Positions 8,387 through 17,533 of a stretch of DNA of 64,000 nt are shown piece by piece. Both the position numbers and the translations under genes were made by a program. Source of the DNA: Thiosulfatihalobacter marinus (GTDB taxonomy: Bacteria; Pseudomonadota; Alphaproteobacteria; Rhodobacterales; Rhodobacteraceae); the NCBI RefSeq assembly GCF_016019955.1, contig NZ_JAECRZ010000006.1:186001-250000 (forward strand), in the 5' to 3' direction. The notes below the pieces were generated by a model. It was not told the origin of the DNA, searched no databases, and saw nothing but the letters and a program-made list of their open reading frames with translations. The stretch's first letter is position 1. Every line of letters starts with the position of its first letter.

Positions 8387-10876
8387 CTAGGCGCGCTCGA
8401 CCTTGCAGGCACATTTCTTGAAGTCGGTCTCTTTCGAGAGCGGGCAGGTTGCATCCAGCGTCAGCTTGTTGGTCAACTGATGCTCGTCGAACCAGGGCAT
8501 GAACACGACACCGCGCGGCATCTTGTTGCGCCCTCGGGTCTCGACCCGGCTATTGACCTCGCCGCGCCGGGTGGCCAGCACGATCTCCTGGCCGCGCCGC
8601 AGCCCCCTGTCCTTGGCGTCTTCGGGGTGCATGAACACCACCGCCGACGGGTACGACCGGTGCAGTTCGGGCACCCGGCGCGTCATGGAACCGGAATGCC
8701 AGTGTTCCAGCACACGACCCGTCACAAGCCACAGCGGATAGTCTTCGTCCGGGCTTTCGGCAGGTGGCTCATAGGGAGCAAAGATGATGTTGGCGCGCCC
8801 GTCCGGCTTGGCATAAAACTTTACGCCCTCGCCTTCCTTGACATAGGGGTCATACCCTTCGCGGAAGCGGTACAGGGTTTCCTTGCCGTCCACCACGGGC
8901 CAGCGCAGGCCACGGGCCTGATGGTAGACATCAAAATCCGCCAGATCATGCGCCTTGCCGCGCCCAAAACTGGCGTATTCCTCGAACAGACCCTTCTGCA
9001 CGTAGTGACCGTAATATTTGGCCTCGTCGTTGTTGAACCCTTCGGCCGTTTCCGACAGCGGATATTTGTTGACCTTGCCGTTTTCGAACAACACTTCGTA
9101 GACCGACTTGCCGCGATACTCCGGTTTCTGGGCGATCAGCTCTTCGGGCCACACCTCTTCGATCTGGAAACGTTTTGAGAATTCCATGACCTGCCACAGG
9201 TCCGATTTGGCCTCGCCCGGCGCGTCCACCTGCTGGCGCCAGAACTGGGTCCGGCGCTCGGCGTTGCCATAGGCACCTTCCTTTTCCACCCACATGGCGG
9301 TGGGCAGGATTAGGTCGGCGGCCATTGCGGTAACGGTGGGATAAGGCTCGGATACGGTGATGAAGTTATCAGGGTTGCGGTATCCCGGCAGACCCTCTTC
9401 ATTCAGGTTCGGGGCGGCTTGCAGGTTGTTGTTGCACTGCACCCAATGGCAGTTCAGATCACCATCCTTCAGCTTGCGATGCTGCAAGACCGCGTGGAAA
9501 CCGGGCTTGGGCGGTATGGTGCCCTCGGGCAGCATCCATTTTTCCTCGGCAAACTTGCGGTGCTCTTCATTCATCACCACCATGTCAGCGGGCAGGCGGT
9601 GGGCAAAGGTGCCAACCTCGCGGGCTGTCCCACAGGCCGATGGCTGACCGGTCAGCGAGAAAGGCGAATTGCCCGGCTCGGAAATCTTGCCGGTCAGCAG
9701 ATGCACGTTGTACATCAGCCCGTTCACCCAGGATCCGCGCGTGTGCTGATTGAAACCCATGGTCCACAGGCTCATGACCTTGCGGTCCGGGTCGGCATAT
9801 TGCTGTGCCAGACGCAGCAGGTTGCTTTCGGGAACACCCGACAGCTTGGAAACCTTTTCCAGCGTGTAGTCGGATACATACTCCTTGTACTGCTCGAAAT
9901 CGATCTTTTCGAGCTTGCCTGAATTCGGGTTTGCCGCCGCCTGTTGCAGCGGATTGTTGTCACGCAGGCCGTAACCGATATCCGTGGCCGTCTTGGTAAA
10001 ATTCACGCTGGAATTCACAAAGTCCCAGTTCACCGCATCATTGTCGATGATGTATTTCGCGATGAAGTTCAGGATCGCCAGATCGGTTTGCGGCGTAAAG
10101 ATCATGCCGTTATCGGCCAGTTCGAACGAACGGTGTTCGAATGTCGACAGAACATGCACCTCGCTGCCCGGCTTGGTCAGGCGCGTGTTGGTCAGGCGCG
10201 ACCACAGGATCGGGTGCATCTCGGCCATGTTCGAGCCCCAAAGCACAAACGTATCGGCATGTTCGAGATCGTCATAACACCCCATCGGTTCATCGATGCC
10301 GAAGGCGCGGATAAAGCCAACAACCGCGGACGCCATGCAATGGCGCGCGTTCGGGTCGATATTGTTGCTGCGCAGCCCGGCCTTCATGAACTTTGAGGCG
10401 GCATAACCTTCCCACACGGTCCACTGGCCGGATCCGAACATCGATACAGCCGTGGGGCCCTTTTCCTTGAGGGTCTGCTTCCATTTTTCGGCCATCACGT
10501 CAAACGCCTCGTCCCAGGATACCGGGGTGAATTCACCGTTCTTGTCGTATTCCCCGTTGGTCTTGCGCAGCAGCGGCGTGGTCAGGCGGTCCTTGCCATA
10601 CATGATCTTGGACAGGAAATAGCCCTTGATACAGTTCAGCCCCCGGTTTACCGGCGCCTTGGGATCCCCCTGCGTGGCAACGACGCGGCCATCCTTGGTG
10701 CCCACCAGAACGGAACAGCCCGTACCACAGAACCGGCACGGCGCCTTGTCCCAGCGGATGTCAGGGGTGCCGACCTGCGCGCCTGCGGCATTCGGCAGGG
10801 TAATGCCCGCTGCGGATGCCGTCGCGGCGGCAGCCGAGGCTTTCAGAAAGGAACGTCGGGAAGTTGGCAATGTCAT
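8387..10876 (-). CDS. napA: Periplasmic nitrate reductase catalytic subunit NapA
   Basis: NapA reduces nitrate to nitrite in the periplasm with a Mo-bis-MGD cofactor and one [4Fe-4S] cluster. The 829-residue precursor begins with a twin-arginine signal (SRRSFLK, residues 6-12). The cluster ligands are C47, C50, C54 and C82 (CRFCGTGC ... NRGLNC). The Mo-coordinating cysteine is C180 in NARHCMAS. The C-terminal molybdopterin-dinucleotide-binding domain is complete. It follows napD with a 12-base gap, consistent with NapD acting as its Tat-signal chaperone. Confidence 0.98.
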   Translation of the reverse strand: MTLPTSRRSFLKASAAAATASAAGITLPNAAGAQVGTPDIRWDKAPCRFCGTGCSVLVGTKDGRVVATQGDPKAPVNRGLNCIKGYFLSKIMYGKDRLTTPLLRKTNGEYDKNGEFTPVSWDEAFDVMAEKWKQTLKEKGPTAVSMFGSGQWTVWEGYAASKFMKAGLRSNNIDPNARHCMASAVVGFIRAFGIDEPMGCYDDLEHADTFVLWGSNMAEMHPILWSRLTNTRLTKPGSEVHVLSTFEHRSFELADNGMIFTPQTDLAILNFIAKYIIDNDAVNWDFVNSSVNFTKTATDIGYGLRDNNPLQQAAANPNSGKLEKIDFEQYKEYVSDYTLEKVSKLSGVPESNLLRLAQQYADPDRKVMSLWTMGFNQHTRGSWVNGLMYNVHLLTGKISEPGNSPFSLTGQPSACGTAREVGTFAHRLPADMVVMNEEHRKFAEEKWMLPEGTIPPKPGFHAVLQHRKLKDGDLNCHWVQCNNNLQAAPNLNEEGLPGYRNPDNFITVSEPYPTVTAMAADLILPTAMWVEKEGAYGNAERRTQFWRQQVDAPGEAKSDLWQVMEFSKRFQIEEVWPEELIAQKPEYRGKSVYEVLFENGKVNKYPLSETAEGFNNDEAKYYGHYVQKGLFEEYASFGRGKAHDLADFDVYHQARGLRWPVVDGKETLYRFREGYDPYVKEGEGVKFYAKPDGRANIIFAPYEPPAESPDEDYPLWLVTGRVLEHWHSGSMTRRVPELHRSYPSAVVFMHPEDAKDRGLRRGQEIVLATRRGEVNSRVETRGRNKMPRGVVFMPWFDEHQLTNKLTLDATCPLSKETDFKKCACKVERA

Positions 10877-10888
10877 GGCTGGGCCTCC

Positions 10889-11152
10889 TCAAAGCGTATG
10901 CGCGGCGGTCAGTTCTGGGCCGACCGGTTCGAAATGGTGATAAGTGATTGTGACGGTCAGCACGCCGGGGATCTGATGCATCTCCATGATCAGTTCCGAG
11001 GCGCGCTTGTCTTCGGTGTCTTCGGCGGTCACGACAATACGGCCATCGTCATGCGCATGAACGTCGCATCCGTCCATCGAATCTATCGCCTCCATGACGC
11101 TTCCGGCCATCTCTGGCATCGTGTGAACCAGGCATCCGCAGATGTTCAGCAT
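10889..11152 (-). CDS. napD: NapA maturation chaperone NapD
   Basis: The 87-residue cytoplasmic protein has the NapD ferredoxin-like fold. The start MLNICGCLVHTMPEM and the later ITYHHFEPV segment match the family pattern. NapD binds the twin-arginine signal of NapA to hold it until cofactor loading is complete. A GAGGA site lies 6 bases before the ATG. The first 7 bases overlap the end of napF, which suggests translational coupling. Confidence 0.92.
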   Translation of the reverse strand: MLNICGCLVHTMPEMAGSVMEAIDSMDGCDVHAHDDGRIVVTAEDTEDKRASELIMEMHQIPGVLTVTITYHHFEPVGPELTAAHTL

Positions 11153-11652
11153 CGTGTTTCCTCGCTGGGTATCGGGGCGGTTTGGACAAAGTCGATTGCA
11201 CCTGCCGGACAGGCGGCGGAACAAGCGCCACAGCCGATACAAAGATCGTTGTCGAAAAGCGGCTCTGACCGGCCGCCGGTTTGCAGACGGAAACGGATCG
11301 CCTGTTGTTCGCACTGATCCTCGCAGGTGCGGCAAGTGATGCCCTGGATCGACAGGCACGTGGCCTTGGGCGTTGCCCGCCAGGCCCAGGCTTTGGTGGG
11401 CAGAATGGCCTCCGGGGTGCAGACCTGGGCGCAGATTCCGCAAAACGTGCAGGCCCCTTTCGTCAGATCGACACGCGGGAATCCCTCGTCATCGCGAAAA
11501 ACGATCGCCTCTGGACACGCCGTGATACAGTTATCACACTTGGTGCAGGTATCCGCAAATTCGCCTTCAGTCACCGCGCCGGGGGGGCGCATGACCACTG
11601 GCCGGGAAAACCGGCCTTTCAGGAAGGAACGTCTTGCAGGTTGGTGGGACAT
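11146..11652 (-). CDS. napF: Ferredoxin-type protein NapF
   Basis: NapF is a cytoplasmic iron-sulfur protein implicated in NapA maturation. Four cysteine clusters are visible: CTKCDNCITACP, CTFCGICAQVC, a degenerate CRTCEDQC, and CIGCGACSAACP. The N-terminus has RRSFLKG, as is common for NapF. I chose the ATG at 11652. A GTG at 11664 is possible, but it would leave only about 10 bases after the transcription start predicted from the FNR-like box at 11709. The product is 168 residues. It is the first gene of the nap operon. Confidence 0.93.
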   Translation of the reverse strand: MSHQPARRSFLKGRFSRPVVMRPPGAVTEGEFADTCTKCDNCITACPEAIVFRDDEGFPRVDLTKGACTFCGICAQVCTPEAILPTKAWAWRATPKATCLSIQGITCRTCEDQCEQQAIRFRLQTGGRSEPLFDNDLCIGCGACSAACPAGAIDFVQTAPIPSEETRC

Positions 11653-11708
11653 ACCGGTGCTCACGAATTCGTTATCCCATGTGATAATTCGAAATCATTT
11701 CCGGCAAC

Positions 11709-11722
11709 TTGATCTGCATCAT
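11709..11722. promoter_or_regulatory. FNR/NNR-like box upstream of napF
   Basis: TTGATCTGCATCAT matches the FNR/NNR half-site pattern TTGAT-N4-ATCAA at 9 of 10 positions. A -41.5 placement puts the transcription start near 11674, about 22 bases before the napF ATG at 11652. The rest of 11653-11849, between napF and the upstream hemA, holds no gene that I can see. Confidence 0.65.
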
Positions 11723-11849
11723 TTACAGGGCAATTCGGATTATCTAAGTGCCTAAAATATATTCAGAAAACAGAATTGGATTGGTTGCGGACTGCGCCGG
11801 GCCACTGGCCGCTGGGCCTGTGCGAAAGCGGGTTTTGCCCTTGCGCTGT

Positions 11850-13076
11850 CTACTGCGCCGCGAGCGGCATCCTTGCCATCTGGCACCGGTTCCACAAGTC
11901 GGAAAGAGCGTCCAGAAGCTGCGAAACATCCGCGTCCGAATGCACCGGCGACGGCGTGATTCGCAGCCGTTCCGTGCCCTTGGGCACAGTTGGATAATTG
12001 ATCGGCTGGATGTAGATCCCGAACTCTTCCAAAAGGCTGTCCGAAATGAACTTGCATTTGACAGGGTCGCCCACCATCACCGGGATGATGTGGCTTGGAT
12101 TGGGTTGATGCGGGATGCCCAGCCGATCCAGCCCGGCGCGCACCCCGGCAACGCGGTCGCGCTGCCCCTGCCGTTCCGTGCCGGACTGTTTCAGGTAGCG
12201 CACAGACGCAGCAGCACCCGCTGCCACCGCCGGCGGCAACGCGGTTGTGAAGATAAATCCGCTGGCGAAACTGCGGACAAAATCACACAGCGCGGCAGAG
12301 GCCGCAATATAGCCTCCGACAACGCCAAATGCCTTGCCCAAAGTGCCCTCAATCACGGTCAGCCTGTGCATCAGGCCCTCGCGCTCTGCAATTCCGCCTC
12401 CGCGCGGGCCATACATCCCGACCGCGTGCACCTCGTCCAGATAGGTCATCGCGCCATACCTGTCGGCAAGATCACAGATCTCCTTGATCGGAGCGATATC
12501 GCCATCCATCGAATAGACGGATTCAAAGGCGATCATCTTGGGTGCGTCGGGATCGGCAGCGGCCAGCCGCGTCTCTAGGTCGTTCAGATCGTTGTGTTTC
12601 CAGATAACTTTTTGCGCCCGTGAGTGGCGGATGCCTTCGATCATCGAGGCATGGTTCAGCGCGTCGGAAAACACGATCAGGCCCGGTATCTCGCTGGCCA
12701 GCGTCCCCAACGCGGCCCAGTTCGACACATAACCCGAGGTAAAGAGCAGCGCGGCTTCCTTTCCGTGCAGATCCGCCAGTTCCTGCTCCAGAACAACGTG
12801 ATCATGTGTGGTACCTGATATATTGCGCGTGCCACCGGCCCCCGCGCCTGTGCGGTCCAGCGCGTCATGCATTGCGCCAATCACGTCCGGATGCTGGCCC
12901 ATTCCCAGATAGTCGTTCGAGCACCAGATCGTGACGTCCTGCCGATCCCCCGATTGCCCTGTATGTTCGGCGCGGGGAAAGGCGCCACGATACCGGGACA
13001 AGTCGGCGAAGACGCGGTAATTGCCTTCGTCCTGAAGTGCGCTCAGGCGGTTCTGGAAATATCTCTGAAAGTTCAT
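11850..13076 (-). CDS. hemA: 5-aminolevulinate synthase
   Basis: This pyridoxal-phosphate enzyme condenses glycine with succinyl-CoA to give 5-aminolevulinate, the first step of tetrapyrrole synthesis in alphaproteobacteria. It is 408 residues, the family length. Visible landmarks are [28 protein letters not shown] and the lysine in [10 protein letters not shown] that would bind PLP. The ATG giving [11 protein letters not shown] is preceded by AAAGG. It sits inside the denitrification block between nap and the regulator gene, with an FNR-like box in its promoter. This suggests it supplies heme and heme d1 precursors under anoxia. A second ALA synthase elsewhere is possible. Confidence 0.95.
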   Translation of the reverse strand: MNFQRYFQNRLSALQDEGNYRVFADLSRYRGAFPRAEHTGQSGDRQDVTIWCSNDYLGMGQHPDVIGAMHDALDRTGAGAGGTRNISGTTHDHVVLEQELADLHGKEAALLFTSGYVSNWAALGTLASEIPGLIVFSDALNHASMIEGIRHSRAQKVIWKHNDLNDLETRLAAADPDAPKMIAFESVYSMDGDIAPIKEICDLADRYGAMTYLDEVHAVGMYGPRGGGIAEREGLMHRLTVIEGTLGKAFGVVGGYIAASAALCDFVRSFASGFIFTTALPPAVAAGAAASVRYLKQSGTERQGQRDRVAGVRAGLDRLGIPHQPNPSHIIPVMVGDPVKCKFISDSLLEEFGIYIQPINYPTVPKGTERLRITPSPVHSDADVSQLLDALSDLWNRCQMARMPLAAQ

Positions 13077-13133
13077 GGCATGCCTTTCGCGAAAGTCCTT
13101 CCAGTGTAAAATCACATTGCAGACACCGATATC

Positions 13134-13147
13134 TTGACTTTCATCAA
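13134..13147. promoter_or_regulatory. FNR/NNR-like box between hemA and the regulator gene
   Basis: TTGACTTTCATCAA fits TTGAC-N4-ATCAA, one mismatch from the FNR consensus. At -41.5 it would start hemA transcription near 13099, 23 bases before the hemA ATG. In the other direction it could serve the regulator gene, with a start near 13182 and GTG at 13250. It may control both, including autoregulation. Confidence 0.65.
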
Positions 13148-13249
13148 GGGGTTTGCGCCGCTGCGTCATGGACCTGTGCCAAATCATTTGATAGCAATTG
13201 GCGGCGGGCATGGTTGGGGACCGGCCCAGGGGAACAAGGGAAAACATCT

Positions 13250-13933
13250 GTGCCACACGAAATTCACAAGGCCATCGCGCGCAATGCGATGCTGATGAAG
13301 GCTTTGCCGGAACAGCACAGAGACACCCTTTTGTCGCGCGCGATCTGGAAGCATTATGACCGTGGTGAAACCCTGTTCCTCCAGGACGAAGAGGCCACGG
13401 CCATTCACATTGTTCTGGATGGCTGGATCAAGCTTTATCGTGTCACGCCAAGCGGAAACGAGGCGGTTGTAAGTGTATTTGCCCGCGGCGAAAGTTTTGG
13501 CGAAGCCGTCGCGCTGCGCAATGCGCCCTATCCGGTTTCCGCCGAAGCGGCGACGCCCTGCGATGTGATGCATATTCCCAGCAACGCTTTGGTTGATCTG
13601 ATCCGGCATGACAGCGAAGTGGGTCTGACCATCCTGTCGTCCACATTCAATCACCTGCATTCGCTGGTCAGTCAGCTGGAACAGCTCAAGGCGCAAACCG
13701 GGGCCCAGCGGGTTGGTTTCTTTCTACTGGCGCTGGCCGATTGCGAAACCGGGCAGTGCACGGTCAAACTGCCATATGACAAGGTGCTGATCGCGGGCAG
13801 GTTGGGCATGAAGCCCGAAAGCCTGTCGCGCAGCTTTGCCCGGCTCAAGGATGCCGGGGTAAAGATCGAAAAAGACATGGCCCGGATTTCGGATATCCAG
13901 GCGCTGCGGGATTACGTCGAAGAAGAACAGTGA
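13250..13933 (+). CDS. Crp/Fnr family regulator, Nnr/Dnr type
   Basis: The 227-residue protein has an N-terminal cyclic-nucleotide-binding-like domain and a C-terminal helix-turn-helix ([20 protein letters not shown]). The recognition helix has E190, S193 and R194, the ExxSR pattern that reads TTGAT/TTGAC half-sites. There is no N-terminal Fe-S cysteine cluster; cysteines occur only at 104, 165 and 170. A direct oxygen-sensing FNR mechanism is therefore unlikely, and an NO-sensing Nnr/Dnr role fits the context. The start is GTG after AGGGGAACAAGGG. It lies divergent from hemA and convergent with the nor operon. Confidence 0.88.
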   Translation: MPHEIHKAIARNAMLMKALPEQHRDTLLSRAIWKHYDRGETLFLQDEEATAIHIVLDGWIKLYRVTPSGNEAVVSVFARGESFGEAVALRNAPYPVSAEAATPCDVMHIPSNALVDLIRHDSEVGLTILSSTFNHLHSLVSQLEQLKAQTGAQRVGFFLLALADCETGQCTVKLPYDKVLIAGRLGMKPESLSRSFARLKDAGVKIEKDMARISDIQALRDYVEEEQ

Positions 13934-13963
13934 TGCGGCGCGCGGTCTGGCCCTGCGATGGCT

Positions 13964-14212
13964 TCACCCCGTGAAATACAGCGCCAGCACCAAAGCGCAG
14001 AACAGGACCAGAACCATGGTAAAGCCGCGCCGCCAGGCGGGGGCCGAACGCAGGTCAAGGTAATCCGACAGGATCAGCCGCGCCTTGAGCAACGCCAGCA
14101 ACACGATCGCCGGCGCCGCCATACGTGTGGGCAGACCTGCGGAAAAAGCGGCCGCCAGCAGCGACAGTCCAACAAGAGCGCCCCAGGCGCGGGTCAGGGC
14201 AAAATGGGTCAT
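13964..14212 (-). CDS. norF: Small membrane protein NorF
   Basis: The product is 82 residues with about three hydrophobic segments and ends VLALYFTG. It lies 5 bases after norE at the end of norCBQDEF, the position and size of NorF (cytochrome oxidase subunit IV-like). NorF is thought to help the assembly or activity of NO reductase, and its exact role is not established. The assignment rests mainly on context and hydrophobicity. Confidence 0.75.
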   Translation of the reverse strand: MTHFALTRAWGALVGLSLLAAAFSAGLPTRMAAPAIVLLALLKARLILSDYLDLRSAPAWRRGFTMVLVLFCALVLALYFTG

Positions 14213-14217
14213 GACAT

Positions 14218-14775
14218 CTATCCCAACAGGTAGATCACGGGAAACAGCAGGACCCAGATCAGATCGACCATATGCCAGAACTGGGCGCCCGCCTCTATGT
14301 TACGTGGCGCGTCCTGCCAGGCGACCAGCAGCAACAGAACCACTCCGGCGGCGACATGGGCGGCGTGAAACCCCGTAAGCAGGTAATAGAAGGTAAAGAA
14401 CGGATGCGTGTCCCAGGCGATCCCGTCAGCGGCCTTGTCGGCGTATTCCGCCCCCTTGATGATCAGGAACACCACGCCCAGCGCCGCCGCGCCCACCAGC
14501 GCGATCCGCGCCCTTGCGCGCTGTCGGTCCATCCGCCACAGCAAGGCGCGCGCCGCGAGATAGCCGCTTGTGACCAGCACGCCGGTATTCAGCGCGGCGC
14601 TGGTGCTGTTGAGATGCGACTGCGCCTCGGCGAATCCCGCCGGGTCCGTCAGACGGACCGCCATGAACGCAATCAGCCCCGCCCCGAATACCAGCAGTTC
14701 CGAGATGATGAGTACCCACATCATCAACTCCCCCGGCAACGTGCCGGCGGGATGATCCGTTTGCGCCTGGGTCAT
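14218..14775 (-). CDS. norE: NorE, cytochrome c oxidase subunit III-like protein
   Basis: The 185-residue integral membrane protein has five hydrophobic segments and subunit III landmarks: ELMMWVLIISELLVFG near the start, then FYYLLTGFHAAHV and the terminal WHMVDLIWVLLFPVIYL. NorE accompanies cytochrome c-dependent NO reductase and is needed for full activity in some denitrifiers. Its start overlaps the norD stop by 4 bases (ATGA), so it is translationally coupled. Confidence 0.88.
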   Translation of the reverse strand: MTQAQTDHPAGTLPGELMMWVLIISELLVFGAGLIAFMAVRLTDPAGFAEAQSHLNSTSAALNTGVLVTSGYLAARALLWRMDRQRARARIALVGAAALGVVFLIIKGAEYADKAADGIAWDTHPFFTFYYLLTGFHAAHVAAGVVLLLLVAWQDAPRNIEAGAQFWHMVDLIWVLLFPVIYLLG

Positions 14776-16709
14776 CCAATAACCAGTTGGCGATAGATCT
14801 GAGGCAGCGCGTAGATCAGCTTGTCGGGATCCTGGATGATCGAAAACCCGCCCTGCCCGAACATGCGTGCAAACCAGCTTTTCCCGTCACGGTCCACCGT
14901 CACCCCATACACGGAATGCCCGGCGCGGCGGGCCTCGCGCACCGCCATGGCGGTGTCCTCGATCCCGTGGCGGCCTTCATAATGATCCAGATCGTTGGGC
15001 TTGCCATCTGTGATCACCAAAAGCAGGCGCCGCCGCCGCGTCTGTTCGGCCAGGTCGGCCGAGGCATGACGGATCGCGGCGCCCAGCCGCGTGTAGAACC
15101 CGGGGCGAAGCGATCCGATCCGCTGCTCCACAAGCGCGCCCATCGGTTCGCCAAAGCTCTTGCATTTCTGAATGTAAACCCGGTCGCGTTTCAAAGAGCT
15201 GAACGCGTGAATGGCAAAATCGTCGCCCACGGCATTCAGCCCCCAGGCCAGCGCATCCAGCGCCTCGCGCTCGATGTCGATCACGGCGCGCCCGCTAACG
15301 GCGCTTTCGGTTGACCGGCTGACATCCAGCAGGATCGATACCGCCAGGTCGCGTGCCTCGGGGCGGGATTGCAGCCAGATCCGATCCGATCCTTCTCCAT
15401 CGGCAATCCGGTCCACCTGCGCGCGCACGGCGGCATCCATGTCCAGCGCATCGCCATCCAGATGCCCGCGCGTCGTCACCCGTCCGGGGCGGAGCGCCTC
15501 GAACTGGCGCTTGACCGCGCGGATCCGGCGGGCGGCGGCAGGATCGCGCGCATAGGCCTGATTTTCCTCGTTGGCATCCGCATCCGATGTCAGCACACAG
15601 ACGTGATCGGCCAGATACCGGCCCGAGCGCACATCCCATTCGGGATACATGATCTTGCCCGAAAGCCTTTCGCGGTCCACGTCCTCGGGCGCCAGATCAA
15701 GGTGAAGCTTCAGTTTTGTCGGAGGCGCCTTGGAAATCTGGCCCAGCCCGATCTCGTCCTGATCATCGGCAGCCTTCTTGGCATTGTCGGGATCATCATC
15801 ATCCACACGGCGGTTCAGGTTCAGGAACTCGGCCCAGCTCAGGATGGCTTCGAATTTGTGCAATATGAAACTGTCCTGACGATTCGCCAGATCGGATTTT
15901 CGACGACGCGCGCGATGGGTTTTCTCGTTGGTATCGCCCTCTTCCGGCGGGCCTTCGGTTTCGCGGTTTTCAACCTCGTGACCCTCGGAAAACTGCACCG
16001 GGCGCAGCTCGGGCCACATGGGCACCGGACGGAATGCCTGATATCCGCGCGGGGCGGAGAACCCATCGAAATCGCCAAGCTCCATCGCTTGCCAGAACGG
16101 CCGGGCGCTGTCCGCAAGCGTTTCGCCCAGCATGTGGCGCACAATGTCATCCACCGCGGCCTCGTCCCTTGGCAGATCGGATTTGGGACGGTAATGCAGG
16201 ATGCCCTGGCTCAGGGCCTCGTAAAGTGCACGCAGCCCCGGCGCATCTTCCAGCGTATCCGCCACCATCCTGCGCGATGCCGCCAGTGCGCGCAGATCGG
16301 CGCGCAAGGGATCGTCATCTTCGACCCGGTCCGGCGCATGGGCCGCAACAGCGGCCAGCCAGACATAAAGCGCGCCATTGGCCTCTCGCGTCGGCAACAC
16401 TGCCAGGCGCGACGGCAGACGCAGGATTTCCCCGTCGAAACTGGTCCGCGGCAGCGCCTCGGCCTCGGTGGCCAGGCGGCGCTTCCAGCTGAGCCGGTGA
16501 TGGGAAACCTCGTCGGAGACGGGGCGCAGTTCCACACTTGGGCTGCCCCCCAATCCCCTGAAAAGAACTGCCAGCCGTCCGCCAACCTCGGTAAGGTTGA
16601 CTGCGGCCTCGTCATGCGCTTTTGGCGCATCAAGACGACTGGCAAAATTGTGCCATAGTTTCCCGACAGTTTCTTCGGGCTCCCATGGCTCAAAATCGAT
16701 CCTAGCCAT
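14772..16709 (-). CDS. norD: NO reductase activation protein NorD
   Basis: The protein is about 645 residues. The N-terminal and middle part is charged, with an Asp-rich stretch (RRVDDDDPDNA). The C-terminal third is a von Willebrand factor A domain with the metal-site motif DVSRST and later ITDGKPND. With the AAA+ protein NorQ it is thought to insert the non-heme iron into NorB. The ATG giving MARIDFEPW has GGTGAGG 6-8 bases upstream. A GTG at 16721, overlapping the norQ stop, is an alternative. It overlaps norE by 4 bases. Confidence 0.93.
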   Translation of the reverse strand: MARIDFEPWEPEETVGKLWHNFASRLDAPKAHDEAAVNLTEVGGRLAVLFRGLGGSPSVELRPVSDEVSHHRLSWKRRLATEAEALPRTSFDGEILRLPSRLAVLPTREANGALYVWLAAVAAHAPDRVEDDDPLRADLRALAASRRMVADTLEDAPGLRALYEALSQGILHYRPKSDLPRDEAAVDDIVRHMLGETLADSARPFWQAMELGDFDGFSAPRGYQAFRPVPMWPELRPVQFSEGHEVENRETEGPPEEGDTNEKTHRARRRKSDLANRQDSFILHKFEAILSWAEFLNLNRRVDDDDPDNAKKAADDQDEIGLGQISKAPPTKLKLHLDLAPEDVDRERLSGKIMYPEWDVRSGRYLADHVCVLTSDADANEENQAYARDPAAARRIRAVKRQFEALRPGRVTTRGHLDGDALDMDAAVRAQVDRIADGEGSDRIWLQSRPEARDLAVSILLDVSRSTESAVSGRAVIDIEREALDALAWGLNAVGDDFAIHAFSSLKRDRVYIQKCKSFGEPMGALVEQRIGSLRPGFYTRLGAAIRHASADLAEQTRRRRLLLVITDGKPNDLDHYEGRHGIEDTAMAVREARRAGHSVYGVTVDRDGKSWFARMFGQGGFSIIQDPDKLIYALPQIYRQLVIG

Positions 16710-16717
16710 TACCGGCC

Positions 16718-17533
16718 TCACCCAAAGACAGCAGTGACAAGATCGAAGAGGCCGCGTTTGATATCCTCGTCATCGGTCAGCGGTTCGATCATGGCCGCGC
16801 GCACGGCGCGATCCACGCTCATTCCCTGCGCGATCAGGGTGGCGGCATAGACCACAAGACGTGTCGACACGCCTTCTTCCAGATCCTGCCCCTTGAGGCC
16901 GCGCAGCTTGTTCGCCAGCCGGACCAGCGGTTTGACCCGCTCAAGTTCCAGCCCGCTTTCCTCGGCCACAACCTTTTCTTCGAGTTTGGGCGCGGGGAAG
17001 TCGAATTCAACCGAGATGAAACGCTGCCGCGTTGACGGCTTCAGCGTCTTGAGGATGTTCTGATAGCCCGGGTTATAGGACGCCACGAGCATGAAGCCAG
17101 GAGCGGCCTCGAGTTCTTCGCCGGTGCGGTCGATCGGCAGGATGCGCCGGTCATCAGTGAGCGGGTGCAGCACCACGGTCACGTCCTTGCGCGCTTCGAC
17201 CACTTCGTCAAGATAGCAGATCGCCCCTTCGCGTACAGCGCGGGTCAGCGGGCCATCCACCCAGACGGTTTCACCGCCCTTGAGAAGATAGCGGCCGATC
17301 AGATCTGCGGCGGCCAGGTCATCGTGACAGGCCACGGTATAAAGCGGGCGCCCCAGTTTCGCGGCCATATGGGCCACAAAACGGGTTTTGCCGCACCCGG
17401 TCGGACCTTTCAGCAGGACCGGCAATTCATTGGCATGGGCAGCTTCGAACACATCGCATTCGTCGCTTTGGGCGAGGTAGAAGGGGGCGTTTGCCGCCCC
17501 CAACTGTGGGTTCAGTGAACCATCCATGTTCAT
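16718..17533 (-). CDS. norQ: AAA+ ATPase NorQ
   Basis: NorQ is a MoxR-type AAA+ ATPase of about 271 residues. The Walker A site is GPTGCGKTRF near residue 40. Walker B is AICYLDEVVEA near residue 107. Sensor-type RQRFISVEFDFP follows. With NorD it is required for active-site iron loading of NO reductase. The start region reads GTG-ATG-AAC-ATG overlapping the norB stop. I give the second codon (ATG at 17533), and ATG 17527 is also possible with GGAG 8 bases upstream. It is translationally coupled to norB. Confidence 0.94.
   Translation of the reverse strand: MNMDGSLNPQLGAANAPFYLAQSDECDVFEAAHANELPVLLKGPTGCGKTRFVAHMAAKLGRPLYTVACHDDLAAADLIGRYLLKGGETVWVDGPLTRAVREGAICYLDEVVEARKDVTVVLHPLTDDRRILPIDRTGEELEAAPGFMLVASYNPGYQNILKTLKPSTRQRFISVEFDFPAPKLEEKVVAEESGLELERVKPLVRLANKLRGLKGQDLEEGVSTRLVVYAATLIAQGMSVDRAVRAAMIEPLTDDEDIKRGLFDLVTAVFG

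Noticed and set aside
8215-8454. Alternative 79-codon minus-strand frame over the napA end with a CX4CX8C-like tail
   Set aside because: It overlaps the napA C-terminus in another frame and has no ribosome binding site. The cysteines look fortuitous.
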